A stretch of 10,590 nucleotides of DNA from Rhizobium sp. Q54 (GTDB lineage Bacteria > Pseudomonadota > Alphaproteobacteria > SMXS01): contig CAMBYA010000057.1 of assembly GCA_945872035.1 (NCBI GenBank), positions 1-10,590 of the forward strand. The letters are read 5' to 3'. Within the stretch, counting starts at the first letter, position 1. Every line of letters begins with the position of its first letter. Below the pieces are notes generated by a model. It did not search any database, had not been told where the DNA came from, and saw only the letters and a list, made by a program, of their open reading frames with translations. Positions 1 through 7,813 of the stretch are shown here, piece by piece. Made by a program: the position numbers and the translations under genes.

Positions 1-123
1 CTGGAAACTGTCGCCCGACGGAGGGCGCATATCGCGCTGGCCGGTCCAGCCCGCGCCCGCCAGTGGCAGCCGCCTGATCCAGCCGCGCCAGGCGACCAGC
101 CGCAGCAGGCGCGACGCGGTCCA
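1..123 (-). pseudogene. lutB: In-frame continuation of lutB past the TAG (LutB C-terminal domain, runs off the left edge)
   Basis: On the minus strand the 41 codons after the TAG at 124-126 stay open in the lutB frame to the window edge. They read WTASRLLRLVAWRGW, then PLAGAGWTGQRD, then RPPSGDSFQ. This matches the pattern of the LutB C-terminal domain: a helix rich in Arg and Leu, then P-L-x-G-x-x-W-T-x-x-R-D, then P-x-x-x-x-x-F near the protein end. Homology therefore crosses the stop without a frame change. A single substitution (for example CAG to TAG) or a base-calling error would explain it; suppression of the amber codon is a less likely alternative. No new start codon with a ribosome binding site is evident at the beginning of this segment. 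Confidence 0.8.
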
Positions 124-1395
124 CTACATGGCGCGGTAGACCGTCGGGCTGGCCGCGATCACCGCCCAGGCATGCAGGCCCCAGCGCGCGCCGCGCGGTG
201 TCAGATGCTGCTCGAATTCGCGTTCGCGCCAGTGGCGCATCATCCGCGGCAGCGGGATGCGCACCGGACACACCGCCTCGCACCGGCCGCAGAAACTCGA
301 CGCGTTCGGCAGGTGCCCGGCCTTGTCGATTCCGGCAAGGCTGGGCGTGAGCACCGCGCCCATGGGGCCGGGATAGACCGAGCCATAGGCGTGGCCGCCG
401 ATGTTGGCATAGACCGGGCAGTGGTTGAGGCAGGCGCCGCAGCGGATGCAGCGCAACATCTCCTCGAATTCGGTACCCATCATGTTCGAGCGGCCGTTGT
501 CGAGGAGCACCACGTGGAACGAAGACGACCCCGACAGGTCGGCCGTCCGCTTCGGCCCGGTGAAGAAGCTGATATAGGCGGTGATATCCTGCCCGGTCGC
601 CGAGCGCGGAAGAAGCCGCAGCATCAGGTGGCAGTCGTCCAGCGTCGGCACCAGCTTTTCGATGCCGGTGACGACGATGTGGGTGTCGGGCAGCGAGGCG
701 GTCAGGTCGGCGTTGCCCTCGTTGGTGACGACCACAGCCGAGCCGGTCTCGGCCACCAGGAAATTGGCGCCGGTGATGCCGACATCGGCCTTCACGAAGC
801 GCTGGCGCAGGATCGAGCGCGCCTCGCGCACCATGTCGGACCGCACGGTCAGGCGTTCGTGGAAGCCATGCTTGGGATGGTGTTCGTGGAAGGTGTCGGC
901 GACCTGGTCCTTCGACAGGTGGATGACCGGCGCGATGATGTGGCTGGGCTTCTCCTTGCGGAGCTGGATGATGTATTCGCCCAGGTCGGTCTCGATCGGC
1001 TCGATACCATGCTCTTCCAGGTACGGATTGAGCTCGATCTCCTCGGTCACCATGCTCTTGCTCTTGGTGACCGTGCGCGCACCGGCGTTGCGGCAGATAG
1101 CGAGCACTATGGCCCGCGCCTCGTCCGCGTCCCGCGCCCAGTGCACCTGGCCGCCAAGCCCGGTGACGTTGGCCTCGAACTGCTCCAGGTAGTCCGCCAG
1201 GTGGGCGATGGTGTGCGCCTTGACGTCGCGGGCCCGGTCGCGCATGGCCTCGAAGTCCGGCAGCCGCGCGGCCGCGTTCGCCCGCGCCTCGACGAAGCCG
1301 TGCTTGATGTGCTTCAGGGCGTGCTGCAGCGTGGCGTCGCCCAGCGCGGCGCGCGCCTTCTCGACGAATGCGCCGCTTTCAACCTCCACGGCCAT
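124..1395 (-). CDS. lutB: LutB-like iron-sulfur protein of lactate oxidation, ended early by an in-frame TAG
   Basis: This is the LutB/YkgF subunit of the LutABC complex, which oxidises L-lactate to pyruvate using Fe-S clusters. The 423-residue product has the LUD-type domain over roughly residues 60-300 (for example TGANFLVAETGSAVVVTNEG at 209-228). A ferredoxin-like region follows, with CIRCGACLNHCP (Cys 316, 319, 322, 326) and a second cluster motif CGRCEAVCP (Cys 369, 372, 376). The start ATG at 1395 shares a base with the lutA stop (TAATG), implying translational coupling. LutB proteins are usually about 470 residues, so this one is short. It stops at TAG (124-126) just after VYRAM, where the family's C-terminal domain should begin, and that domain continues in frame beyond the stop (see 1-123). 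Family assignment is firm; whether the gene is functional is open. Confidence 0.93.
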   Translation of the reverse strand: MAVEVESGAFVEKARAALGDATLQHALKHIKHGFVEARANAAARLPDFEAMRDRARDVKAHTIAHLADYLEQFEANVTGLGGQVHWARDADEARAIVLAICRNAGARTVTKSKSMVTEEIELNPYLEEHGIEPIETDLGEYIIQLRKEKPSHIIAPVIHLSKDQVADTFHEHHPKHGFHERLTVRSDMVREARSILRQRFVKADVGITGANFLVAETGSAVVVTNEGNADLTASLPDTHIVVTGIEKLVPTLDDCHLMLRLLPRSATGQDITAYISFFTGPKRTADLSGSSSFHVVLLDNGRSNMMGTEFEEMLRCIRCGACLNHCPVYANIGGHAYGSVYPGPMGAVLTPSLAGIDKAGHLPNASSFCGRCEAVCPVRIPLPRMMRHWREREFEQHLTPRGARWGLHAWAVIAASPTVYRAM

Positions 1396-2144
1396 TACCT
1401 TTCACTGGACTTCTCCAGGGTGCCGGCGAGCAGCTCTGCCACATGGCAGGCGCGGATATCCCTGCCCTCGCGGCGCAACTTGCCTTCGATGTTGAGCAGG
1501 CAGCCCACATCGCCCATGGCGACGGTGTCGGCGCCGGTCGCGGCGATGTCGGCGGTCTTGTTCTCGACCATGCGGCCGGAAACATCCGGGTACTTGACGC
1601 AGAACGTGCCGCCGAAGCCGCAGCAGACCTCGGGCTCGCTCAGCTCCAGCAGCTTCAGGCCCGGCAGCTTGCGCAGCAGCGAACGCGGCTGGTCATGGAT
1701 GCCCAGCTCGCGCAGGCCCGAGCAGCTGTCGTGGTAGGCGACACGGGTCGCCTGGAGCGGCACAGATGGCGTGTAGCCATGGCGCGCCAGGAACACGGTC
1801 AGTTCCTCGGTCCTGTCGGCGAGCGCCCGAGCCTTGCCGAACAGGGCGTCGGCTTCGTCGAACAGGCTGGGATAATGCACCTTGATCATCCCGGCGCAGG
1901 AACCCGACGGCACGACGACATGACTGTAGGGCTCCAGTACCGAGATGGTCCGCTCGGCCATGCTGCGCGCCGCGCGGCGGTCGCCGCTGTTGTAGTTGGG
2001 CTGGCCGCAACAGGTCTGCCACCTGGGCGCGACCACCTCGAAGCCGGCCGCCTCGATCAGCGCCGCGCTGGCGAATCCCACCTGCGGCCGCATCAGGTCG
2101 ACAAGGCAGGTGACGAACAGCGCCGCTTGCGGCTTTGTCTGCAT
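1395..2144 (-). CDS. lutA: LutA-like (Fe-S)-binding protein, lactate utilisation
   Basis: This is the LutA/YkgE subunit of the LutABC L-lactate oxidation complex, a protein with two cysteine-rich CCG domains related to GlcF and heterodisulfide reductase subunit B. The 249-residue product shows TCCGQPN (Cys 45-46), GSC (Cys 83), DSCSGLRELG (Cys 141), EVCCGFGGTFC (Cys 174, 175, 182) and Cys 215, in the order expected for two CCG motifs, plus FVTCLVDLMRPQVG at the N terminus. I chose the ATG at 2144 because FVTCLVDL then sits at residues 10-17, as is usual, and GGTGA lies shortly upstream; an in-frame GTG at 2156 is possible. A longer open frame reaches 2216, but the extra residues look unrelated to the family. 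The stop TAA overlaps the lutB ATG by one base. LutC is not in the window. Confidence 0.94.
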   Translation of the reverse strand: MQTKPQAALFVTCLVDLMRPQVGFASAALIEAAGFEVVAPRWQTCCGQPNYNSGDRRAARSMAERTISVLEPYSHVVVPSGSCAGMIKVHYPSLFDEADALFGKARALADRTEELTVFLARHGYTPSVPLQATRVAYHDSCSGLRELGIHDQPRSLLRKLPGLKLLELSEPEVCCGFGGTFCVKYPDVSGRMVENKTADIAATGADTVAMGDVGCLLNIEGKLRREGRDIRACHVAELLAGTLEKSSER

Positions 2145-2268
2145 CGGTTTTTTCACCGGCGCATAGTGCCAGAGGCGCCGCGCCGCGCAAAGGCGCGATG
2201 GTCCCGAGAAAGGCAAGGACCTCCCGGTTCAGTCCTCACGCTGCTGAACGGCGGGCGGCCTGTGGCGT

Positions 2269-2829
2269 TCAGGTGCGTTCCATGGCGACAGGCCGGGGCA
2301 CATCGCCGGGCGCCAGCTTTTCCAGCAGATCGAACGGATTCGAACCGAAATAGATGTCCTCGCCGATCAGCTTGCCGTCCGGGTCGGCGGGCCAGACCGT
2401 CAGCAGCTGGGCGTTGGAGACGTACCGGGCGTCGGCATCGACCGGTTCGCCATTCACCTGCGTCACGCCTGCCGCCAGCAAGGCCGCGCCGGGATGGGTG
2501 TTGCGCAGCCTGCCTTCGGTCACCACGGCGTTGTCGTTGACGACGATCTTCTCGACGTTGAATTCGAAGAGGTTGCCGCCCGAGGCGATCAGCATCTCGT
2601 AGAACGCCCGCACGGCCTGGCGTCCCTTGGGGCCGCGGTCGGGGCCGGTGCCCCAGATGTGATATTGCGGCTCGGCGGTCAACGTGGCCATCAGAAGCTC
2701 GATCTCGCCACAGACCTCGGTCTTCATGTGATCGCGCACTTCCTTCAGCAGCTTCTTGTGGCGCGGATTGGTCTCGGCTGCATAGGCGGCCTCGACGGCG
2801 GCCCAGGTCCTGGTCGGATCGACTTTCAT
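2269..2829 (-). CDS. NTF2/SnoaL-like domain protein
   Basis: The product is a 186-residue cytosolic protein with the look of the nuclear transport factor 2-like (SnoaL) fold: N-terminal helices (TWAAVEAAYAAETNPRHKK), then YHIWGTGPDRGPKGRQAV followed by a helix ending FYEML, then alternating strands (FEFNVEKIVVNDNAVVTEGR and LLTVWPADPDGKLIGEDIYF). Members of this fold include isomerases, cyclases, dehydratases and non-catalytic binding proteins, so no substrate can be named. The ATG at 2829 is preceded by GGGGAG seven bases upstream. The open frame extends to 2925, but that extension would start inside a palindrome and lacks family character. The gene lies 124 bp upstream of lutA on the same strand, so cotranscription is possible, and it is divergent from the PPOX-family gene at 2989. 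Confidence 0.82.
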   Translation of the reverse strand: MKVDPTRTWAAVEAAYAAETNPRHKKLLKEVRDHMKTEVCGEIELLMATLTAEPQYHIWGTGPDRGPKGRQAVRAFYEMLIASGGNLFEFNVEKIVVNDNAVVTEGRLRNTHPGAALLAAGVTQVNGEPVDADARYVSNAQLLTVWPADPDGKLIGEDIYFGSNPFDLLEKLAPGDVPRPVAMERT

Positions 2830-2916
2830 GCACTTGCTCCCCGATGGCGTTTCAACACCCATCCTAGTGGTTCGCCAGGCTGGAAAACAGGGCGCTCGAA
2901 TGCTGACGCAGAATAA

Positions 2917-2933
2917 ATTAATCAATGATTAAT
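2917..2933. promoter_or_regulatory. Perfect 17-bp palindrome, probable operator between divergent genes
   Basis: ATTAATCAATGATTAAT has two perfect 8-base arms around a central A at 2925. It stands out because it is AT-only but for one C and one G in otherwise GC-rich DNA. It lies 87 bp upstream of the NTF2-like gene start and 55 bp upstream of the PPOX-family gene start. Size, symmetry and AT content fit a binding site for a small dimeric repressor (MarR, TetR or similar); which one cannot be told, as no such regulator is encoded in the window. Control of both flanking genes is an inference. Confidence 0.6.
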
Positions 2934-2988
2934 GGCGGATTGCGGTACGATGTCGCCCTGATGCCTTCGCAAGCCCGGAGAACCGAAC

Positions 2989-3510
2989 GTGAGTGACACG
3001 CCCGCCCGCCCCGCCTGGTTCGCCCGGCGCGAAATCAGCCCGTTCGTCCTGGAGGATGCCGAGGTCGACGAGATTCTCCGCAAGGCCACCCATGCGGTCG
3101 TTTCGTGGGTGACCAAAGACTCCAAGCCGGTCTCCGCGGTGGTGGTCTATGTCCTGGTCGATGGCGTCATCACCATCACCTCGACCACCAACCGGGCCAA
3201 GTACCACGCCTGGCGGCGGAACCCGGCGGCCAGCTTCTGCATCTGGGACCCGGAAAACATCGGCCGTCAGGTCACCCTGAGGGGGCACGTGGAGATCATG
3301 CAGAGCGCCGAACTCCTGAGCCGCTTCACGGAGATATTCCTGACGCAGCGCATGGGCGGACCGCCGTCGCCGGAGCGCCTCGCCGCCGAGATCGCAAAGT
3401 TCGATGCGCCGGACCGCCACATGATGCAGTTGCACGTCGAGAAGGTGCTCACCCACGACCTGACCCGCCTGTTCAAGGCCGAAAGGGACGGCACCGACGT
3501 CTGGAGCTGA
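2989..3510 (+). CDS. Pyridoxamine 5'-phosphate oxidase-family (FMN-binding split barrel) protein
   Basis: The 173-residue product resembles the PPOX-like flavin-binding split-barrel family, which includes FMN- and F420-dependent reductases. The barrel core is visible as HAVVSWVTKDSKPVSAVVVY (35-54), then VITITSTTNRAKYHAWRRNP (60-79), AASFCIWDP and RQVTLRGHVEI, the usual order of strand, substrate strand, T-x-x-x-x-K-x-x-x-x-x-R-x-P phosphate-contact segment and R-G-x-x-E-I strand. The C-terminal region HMMQLHVEKVLTHDLTRLF completes the fold. It starts at GTG (2989) with GGAGAA six bases upstream. Substrate and cofactor choice cannot be read from the sequence. It is divergent from the NTF2-like gene, sharing a palindrome, and convergent with the hydrolase gene 20 bp downstream; no clear terminator is visible between them. 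Confidence 0.85.
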   Translation: MSDTPARPAWFARREISPFVLEDAEVDEILRKATHAVVSWVTKDSKPVSAVVVYVLVDGVITITSTTNRAKYHAWRRNPAASFCIWDPENIGRQVTLRGHVEIMQSAELLSRFTEIFLTQRMGGPPSPERLAAEIAKFDAPDRHMMQLHVEKVLTHDLTRLFKAERDGTDVWS

Positions 3511-3530
3511 ACGGCCGCAGCCGGTCGAGC

Positions 3531-4235
3531 CTACCAAGTCAGCCACTGGCGCAGCAGCGCGCTGGTCTCCTCGGGCTTCTCCATCGCCGGCAGGTGCCCG
3601 CAGTCGTCGAAGACATACAGTCGCGAGCCCGCGATGCCCGCGTGGATCTCCCGCGCCCTGGCGAGCGGCGTGACCACGTCGGAGTCGCCCACGGCGACCA
3701 GCGTCGGCACGGCGATCGATGGCAGCAGCGGCCGGCTGTCCGGCCGCGACATGATCACCTGCTGCTGGCGGCGGTAGGCGTCGGCGCCGACTCGCTTGGC
3801 CATCGCCATCACCGCCTCGCCCACCGGCCCGTCCACCTGCGATGCATGCACCAGCTGCGGCAGCAGATGCTTGGTGACGCCGAGGAAGCGGCCGGCCTTC
3901 AGCGACTCGACCAGCCGCCTGCGCCGGTCCGCGGCGCGTTCATCGTCGGACGCCGCGCTGGTGTCGAACAGCGCCAGGCGAGTCACCCGTTCCGGAGCCT
4001 GCCGGAAGACCTCGAATGCCACATAACCGCCCATCGACAGCCCGGCCAGGGCGAAGCGGGGCGGCGCCGTCGCCAGTATCCGAGCCGCAATGGCACCGAT
4101 CGTGTCGTCGACGGTGAGGTCGGCGATCGACGCAGCCGCCACATCGGCCAGCGCATCCACCTGCGCGCGCCAGAGCGTCGCATCGCAAAGCAGGCCGGGA
4201 AGGAGGATGAGCGGCATCAGGGGCATAACGAACAT
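3531..4235 (-). CDS. Alpha/beta hydrolase
   Basis: This is an alpha/beta-hydrolase of about 230-240 residues, related in pattern to small esterases and lactonases of the 3-oxoadipate enol-lactonase / BioH type. Visible landmarks are the N-terminal LILLPGLLCDATLW (oxyanion-hole strand), the nucleophile elbow LAGLSMGGY (catalytic Ser), the acid strand TLVAVGDSDVVTPL (Asp), and DDCGHLPAMEKPEE (catalytic His), with a helical cap rich in Arg and Lys between. The triad is complete, so the enzyme should be active; the substrate is unknown. The start is uncertain: ATG at 4235, 4226 and 4217 and GTG at 4253 are all in frame and none has a strong ribosome binding site. No signal peptide is apparent, so a cytosolic location is likely. 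Confidence 0.87.
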   Translation of the reverse strand: MFVMPLMPLILLPGLLCDATLWRAQVDALADVAAASIADLTVDDTIGAIAARILATAPPRFALAGLSMGGYVAFEVFRQAPERVTRLALFDTSAASDDERAADRRRRLVESLKAGRFLGVTKHLLPQLVHASQVDGPVGEAVMAMAKRVGADAYRRQQQVIMSRPDSRPLLPSIAVPTLVAVGDSDVVTPLARAREIHAGIAGSRLYVFDDCGHLPAMEKPEETSALLRQWLTW

Positions 4236-4298
4236 TTGGACGCCACAAGGCACGGATCAAGCCAATGCGCCCCGCCTCGCGTCAGTCCGGTCGCGCCA

Positions 4299-4599
4299 CT
4301 ACTTCTTCAGCGAGAATTCTACGCGGAAACCATGCTGTGACGGGACGGGCTGTCCGTGAAGGGTAGCGGGACGAAAGCGCCAGTTGAAGGCGGCTTCACG
4401 CGCCGCAGCCTGGTCCAGCAGCGGGAAGCCACTGCTCCGCGCGACAACCTGGATGCGCAGGGTCCTGCCGTGGAGGCGTTGCGGCCTCGCTCGCCTCGTC
4501 GATGACCGGCGGCGGCGTGACCGGCGCCTGCGGATCGGCTAGCGACGGGCTGACCAGAAAACCAGAGATCGCGGCCACCGCGCAAATATGCCTGAGCAT
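4299..4599 (-). pseudogene. Broken TonB-like protein gene (frameshift, probably with a small deletion)
   Basis: The start is convincing: ATG at 4599 with GGGGAGGGGG just upstream. The first frame encodes a signal peptide (MLRHICAVAAISGFLVSPSLA, cleavage likely after SLA) and a proline-rich stretch (DPQAPVTPPPVIDEASEA), then loses sense and stops near 4396. In another frame, from about 4470 to the TAG at 4299-4301, lies a clear TonB C-terminal domain: GRTLRIQVVARSSGFPLLDQ, then AAFNWRFRPATLHGQPV, then FRVEFSLKK. The W-R-F-R-P-A, S-S-G-x-P-x-L-D and C-terminal V-x-F-S-L landmarks are typical. From ATG to this stop is 301 bases, not a multiple of three. The usual Y-P...G-x-x-G-x-V segment at the start of the domain is missing from both frames, pointing to a small deletion plus frameshift. 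An intact version would be a periplasmic TonB-domain protein. Confidence 0.75.
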
Positions 4600-4699
4600 T
4601 GTCAGCCCCCTCCCCAATCCCGGCCTAGGTAAAGTAGGCATCAATGCCGATCCACGTCCTGCTCCAGATGTCTCAGGCGCATAGACGAGCGCTCACCCC

Positions 4700-6328
<1,629 letters not shown>

Positions 6329-6491
6329 CAACCGTCCCTCGTTCGCTTAGTTGACCATTGGATTGCTTATACATGACGCCGGTGACGCCGCGAACAGGTT
6401 AGCGGCCGATCCCGCGGCGCCGCCGCGATGCTGGAACGGCCACACTTAAAGGTTGTGCGTTTTCACTTGCGCGGTGTGTCGCTTTGTCAGC

Positions 6492-6497
6492 TACAAT
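6492..6497 (+). promoter_or_regulatory. Possible -10 element for the luxR transcript
   Basis: TACAAT matches the sigma-70 -10 consensus at five of six bases. A TTGCGC at 6467-6472 could be the -35, but the 19-bp gap is longer than ideal. Transcription from here would include the 43-codon frame at 6596 and luxR at 6727. It also argues against starting LuxR further upstream, since the longer open frame begins inside this element. No lux-box-like dyad is seen next to it. Confidence 0.35.
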
Positions 6498-6595
6498 GCA
6501 GCCCGAGGACAACAAAGCCATTCCGCCCAGACCTTTAGTATCCCGGACAATCGTGGGCGGCTGGGAAGCCAGGCGGCAACGCCCAGGGCCAACGC

Positions 6596-6727
6596 ATGAC
6601 GATGAGCACCTTGGCCGCAAGGCTGATGGAGGGGGACCGGTTCCGCCCGCATCCCGGTCGCCGGGACGCGGCCGATCGGCCCGCTATGGGCGAATCGCTG
6701 CGCGCCGCCGGCCGACAGGTCCGCTGA
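6596..6727 (+). CDS. Possible 43-residue upstream reading frame overlapping the luxR start
   Basis: ATG at 6596 opens a 43-codon frame (beginning MTMSTLAARLMEGD, ending AAGRQVR) whose TGA at 6725-6727 overlaps the luxR ATG as TGATG. Most codons end in G or C, and the peptide is rich in Arg and Ala with no family I recognise. The ribosome binding site is weak (AGGG about ten bases upstream). The one-base stop/start overlap is a common arrangement for translational coupling, so this could be a small gene or a leader controlling luxR translation. In GC-rich DNA a frame of this size also arises by chance, so the call is tentative. Confidence 0.3.
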   Translation: MTMSTLAARLMEGDRFRPHPGRRDAADRPAMGESLRAAGRQVR

Positions 6728-7446
6728 TGCTGGTCGACGAGTTCTTCCAAACGACGGCGCAGGCGGCGACCCGCGAGGAACTGCTGGAAGGATTCAGCAA
6801 GGCCATGCTGTCGCTGGACTTCGACCGGGTCCACTATTTCGGCTTTCCCAATCCCCTCACCCGCGGACCGTCGGCCGATGTGGTCGTGTTCACCATGCTC
6901 CCGGAGGACTGGTTCGCCCATTACGATGCCGAGAGATACGAGGAGATCGATCCCCTGGCCGAGCATACGGTGCATAGCCGCCTGCCGTTCGAGTGGGAAG
7001 AGATCACGGCGTCCATGGAGTTGACCCGGCGGCAGAAGCAGCTGCTGGGCGAGATCCGCGAGGCATTGATGTTCGACGGCGTCACCGTGCCGATCCACGG
7101 CCCGTTCGGACAGGTAAACGGCGTCTGTTTCATGCGCAGCAAGGCACGCGGCGTGTCGCCCAGCGACCTGCATATCGGCCGGGTGCTGTCGGTGCAATTC
7201 CACCAGGCCTATACCGCCATCGAGGATGACGGCGACACCGTGTCCGGCTCGCCGCTCACCGCGCGCGAGCGCGACGTGCTGCTCCGCCTGGTCGAGGGGC
7301 TGAACAACACCAGGACGGCGGAGCGGCTGGGCATATCCGAGCACAGCGTCAAGTTCCACGTCCAGAACGTCTGCAAGAAGCTCGGCGTCAATTCCCGCAT
7401 CGCCGCCGTGGTCAAGGCGATCCGCCTGGGACTGATCGTCCCCTGA
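6727..7446 (+). CDS. LuxR-family quorum-sensing transcriptional regulator (autoinducer-binding domain plus HTH)
   Basis: The 239-residue product has the classic two-domain LuxR layout. Residues about 10-165 form the autoinducer-binding domain with all six residues usually conserved in acyl-homoserine-lactone receptors: Trp 62 and Tyr 66 (DWFAHY), Asp 75 and Pro 76 (IDPLAEH), Trp 90 (PFEWEE) and Gly 118 (FDGVTVPI). Residues about 176-235 form the LuxR helix-turn-helix (SPLTARERDVLLRLVEG, then AERLGISEHSVKFHVQNV), with Glu 181, Leu 185 and Gly 191 in place. ATG at 6727 gives the usual family length; AGGT lies six bases upstream and a TGA of an upstream frame overlaps it. An open frame reaching back to 6484 has no family resemblance. 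No luxI-type synthase occurs in the window, so it may be a solo or act with a distant synthase. It should bind DNA as a ligand-dependent dimer. Confidence 0.93.
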   Translation: MLVDEFFQTTAQAATREELLEGFSKAMLSLDFDRVHYFGFPNPLTRGPSADVVVFTMLPEDWFAHYDAERYEEIDPLAEHTVHSRLPFEWEEITASMELTRRQKQLLGEIREALMFDGVTVPIHGPFGQVNGVCFMRSKARGVSPSDLHIGRVLSVQFHQAYTAIEDDGDTVSGSPLTARERDVLLRLVEGLNNTRTAERLGISEHSVKFHVQNVCKKLGVNSRIAAVVKAIRLGLIVP

Positions 7447-7484
7447 CTTGCCGATCCGCCCCCGCCACGCCCCTCGGGACGCCA

Positions 7485-7508
7485 AAACCTACTGGATTGG
7501 CTAGGTTT
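7485..7508. promoter_or_regulatory. Lux-box-like inverted repeat between luxR and the small gene
   Basis: AAACCTA (7485-7491) and TAGGTTT (7502-7508) are perfect 7-base inverted arms around a 10-base centre. The inner 20 bp, ACCTACTGGATTGGCTAGGT (7487-7506), has the length and end sequences (ACCT...AGGT, with GGAT in the middle) of the Vibrio fischeri lux box and matches it at 13 of 20 positions by my count. It lies 39 bp after the luxR stop and about 80 bp before the start of the 70-residue gene, a suitable place to activate it. It is not a convincing terminator: the stem is short and AU-rich and no T run follows. Binding by this LuxR is an inference. Confidence 0.5.
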
Positions 7509-7587
7509 CGCCGGCCAGCCGGATGCTGTTCACTGGCATCATCGTCATTTCGCCCGGCACACCCGGACCACGTGGAGAGACCGCCAA

Positions 7588-7800
7588 GTGCATCAAGTCG
7601 GCAGCAGAAGCGATGGCATCGACAGCGACCGTCAGTATCTGGCGGTGGCTGAGACTGCCGAAGAGGCGGCCGATGCAATCCTGGGCGGCCTGGAGTACCT
7701 GGTGCGCGAAGCCCATGCTGCCGGCCTGCAGGACCTGGCCCGCGCGTTGACCGGGGTGATCCTCAGCCCGTCGCACTGGCCCCATTCGGGCCGCGGCTGA
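7588..7800 (+). CDS. Small protein of unknown function (70 residues)
   Basis: A GTG start at 7588 is preceded by GGAGA nine bases upstream, and codon third positions are strongly G/C, as in neighbouring genes. The product begins MHQVGSRSDGIDSDRQYLAV, then is mostly predicted helix (ETAEEAADAILGGLEYLVRE, HAAGLQDLARALTGVI) and ends SPSHWPHSGRG. There is no signal peptide, membrane segment, cysteine or metal motif. The two amphipathic helices suggest a small helical, perhaps dimeric, cytosolic protein. I do not recognise a family. It follows luxR by 141 bp with a lux-box-like dyad between, and its end is 13 bp from the convergent corA stop. The overlapping frame at 7523-7750 (+) looks like a shadow. 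Confidence 0.65.
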   Translation: MHQVGSRSDGIDSDRQYLAVAETAEEAADAILGGLEYLVREAHAAGLQDLARALTGVILSPSHWPHSGRG

Positions 7801-7813
7801 ACCCGGCGAATAG

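Noticed and set aside
172..1737. Long plus-strand open frame (521 codons) opposite lutA and lutB
   Set aside because: The translation is low-complexity, rich in Arg, Gly, Ala, Val and Asp, with no recognisable domain. It lies opposite two genes with clear family motifs; this is the usual antisense shadow in GC-rich DNA.
2244..2272. Inverted repeat CTGAACG/CGTTCAG with a 15-base loop over the stop of the NTF2-like gene
   Set aside because: There is no T run on either strand and the loop is long, so it is not a convincing terminator. Seven-base arms are expected by chance at this scale.
3105..4340. Plus-strand open frame (411 codons) across the PPOX and hydrolase genes
   Set aside because: It runs out of frame with the PPOX gene and antisense to the hydrolase gene, has low-complexity composition and contains no motif.
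6413..6427. GC hairpin CGCGGC-gcc-GCCGCG between the ligase and luxR genes
   Set aside because: It is a simple GC repeat in GC-rich DNA with no T tract, and its position does not match a gene end.
6484..6726. 81-codon N-terminal extension of LuxR
   Set aside because: It has no family resemblance, begins at TTG within a likely -10 element and would make the protein far longer than typical LuxR proteins. The start at 6727 gives normal length.
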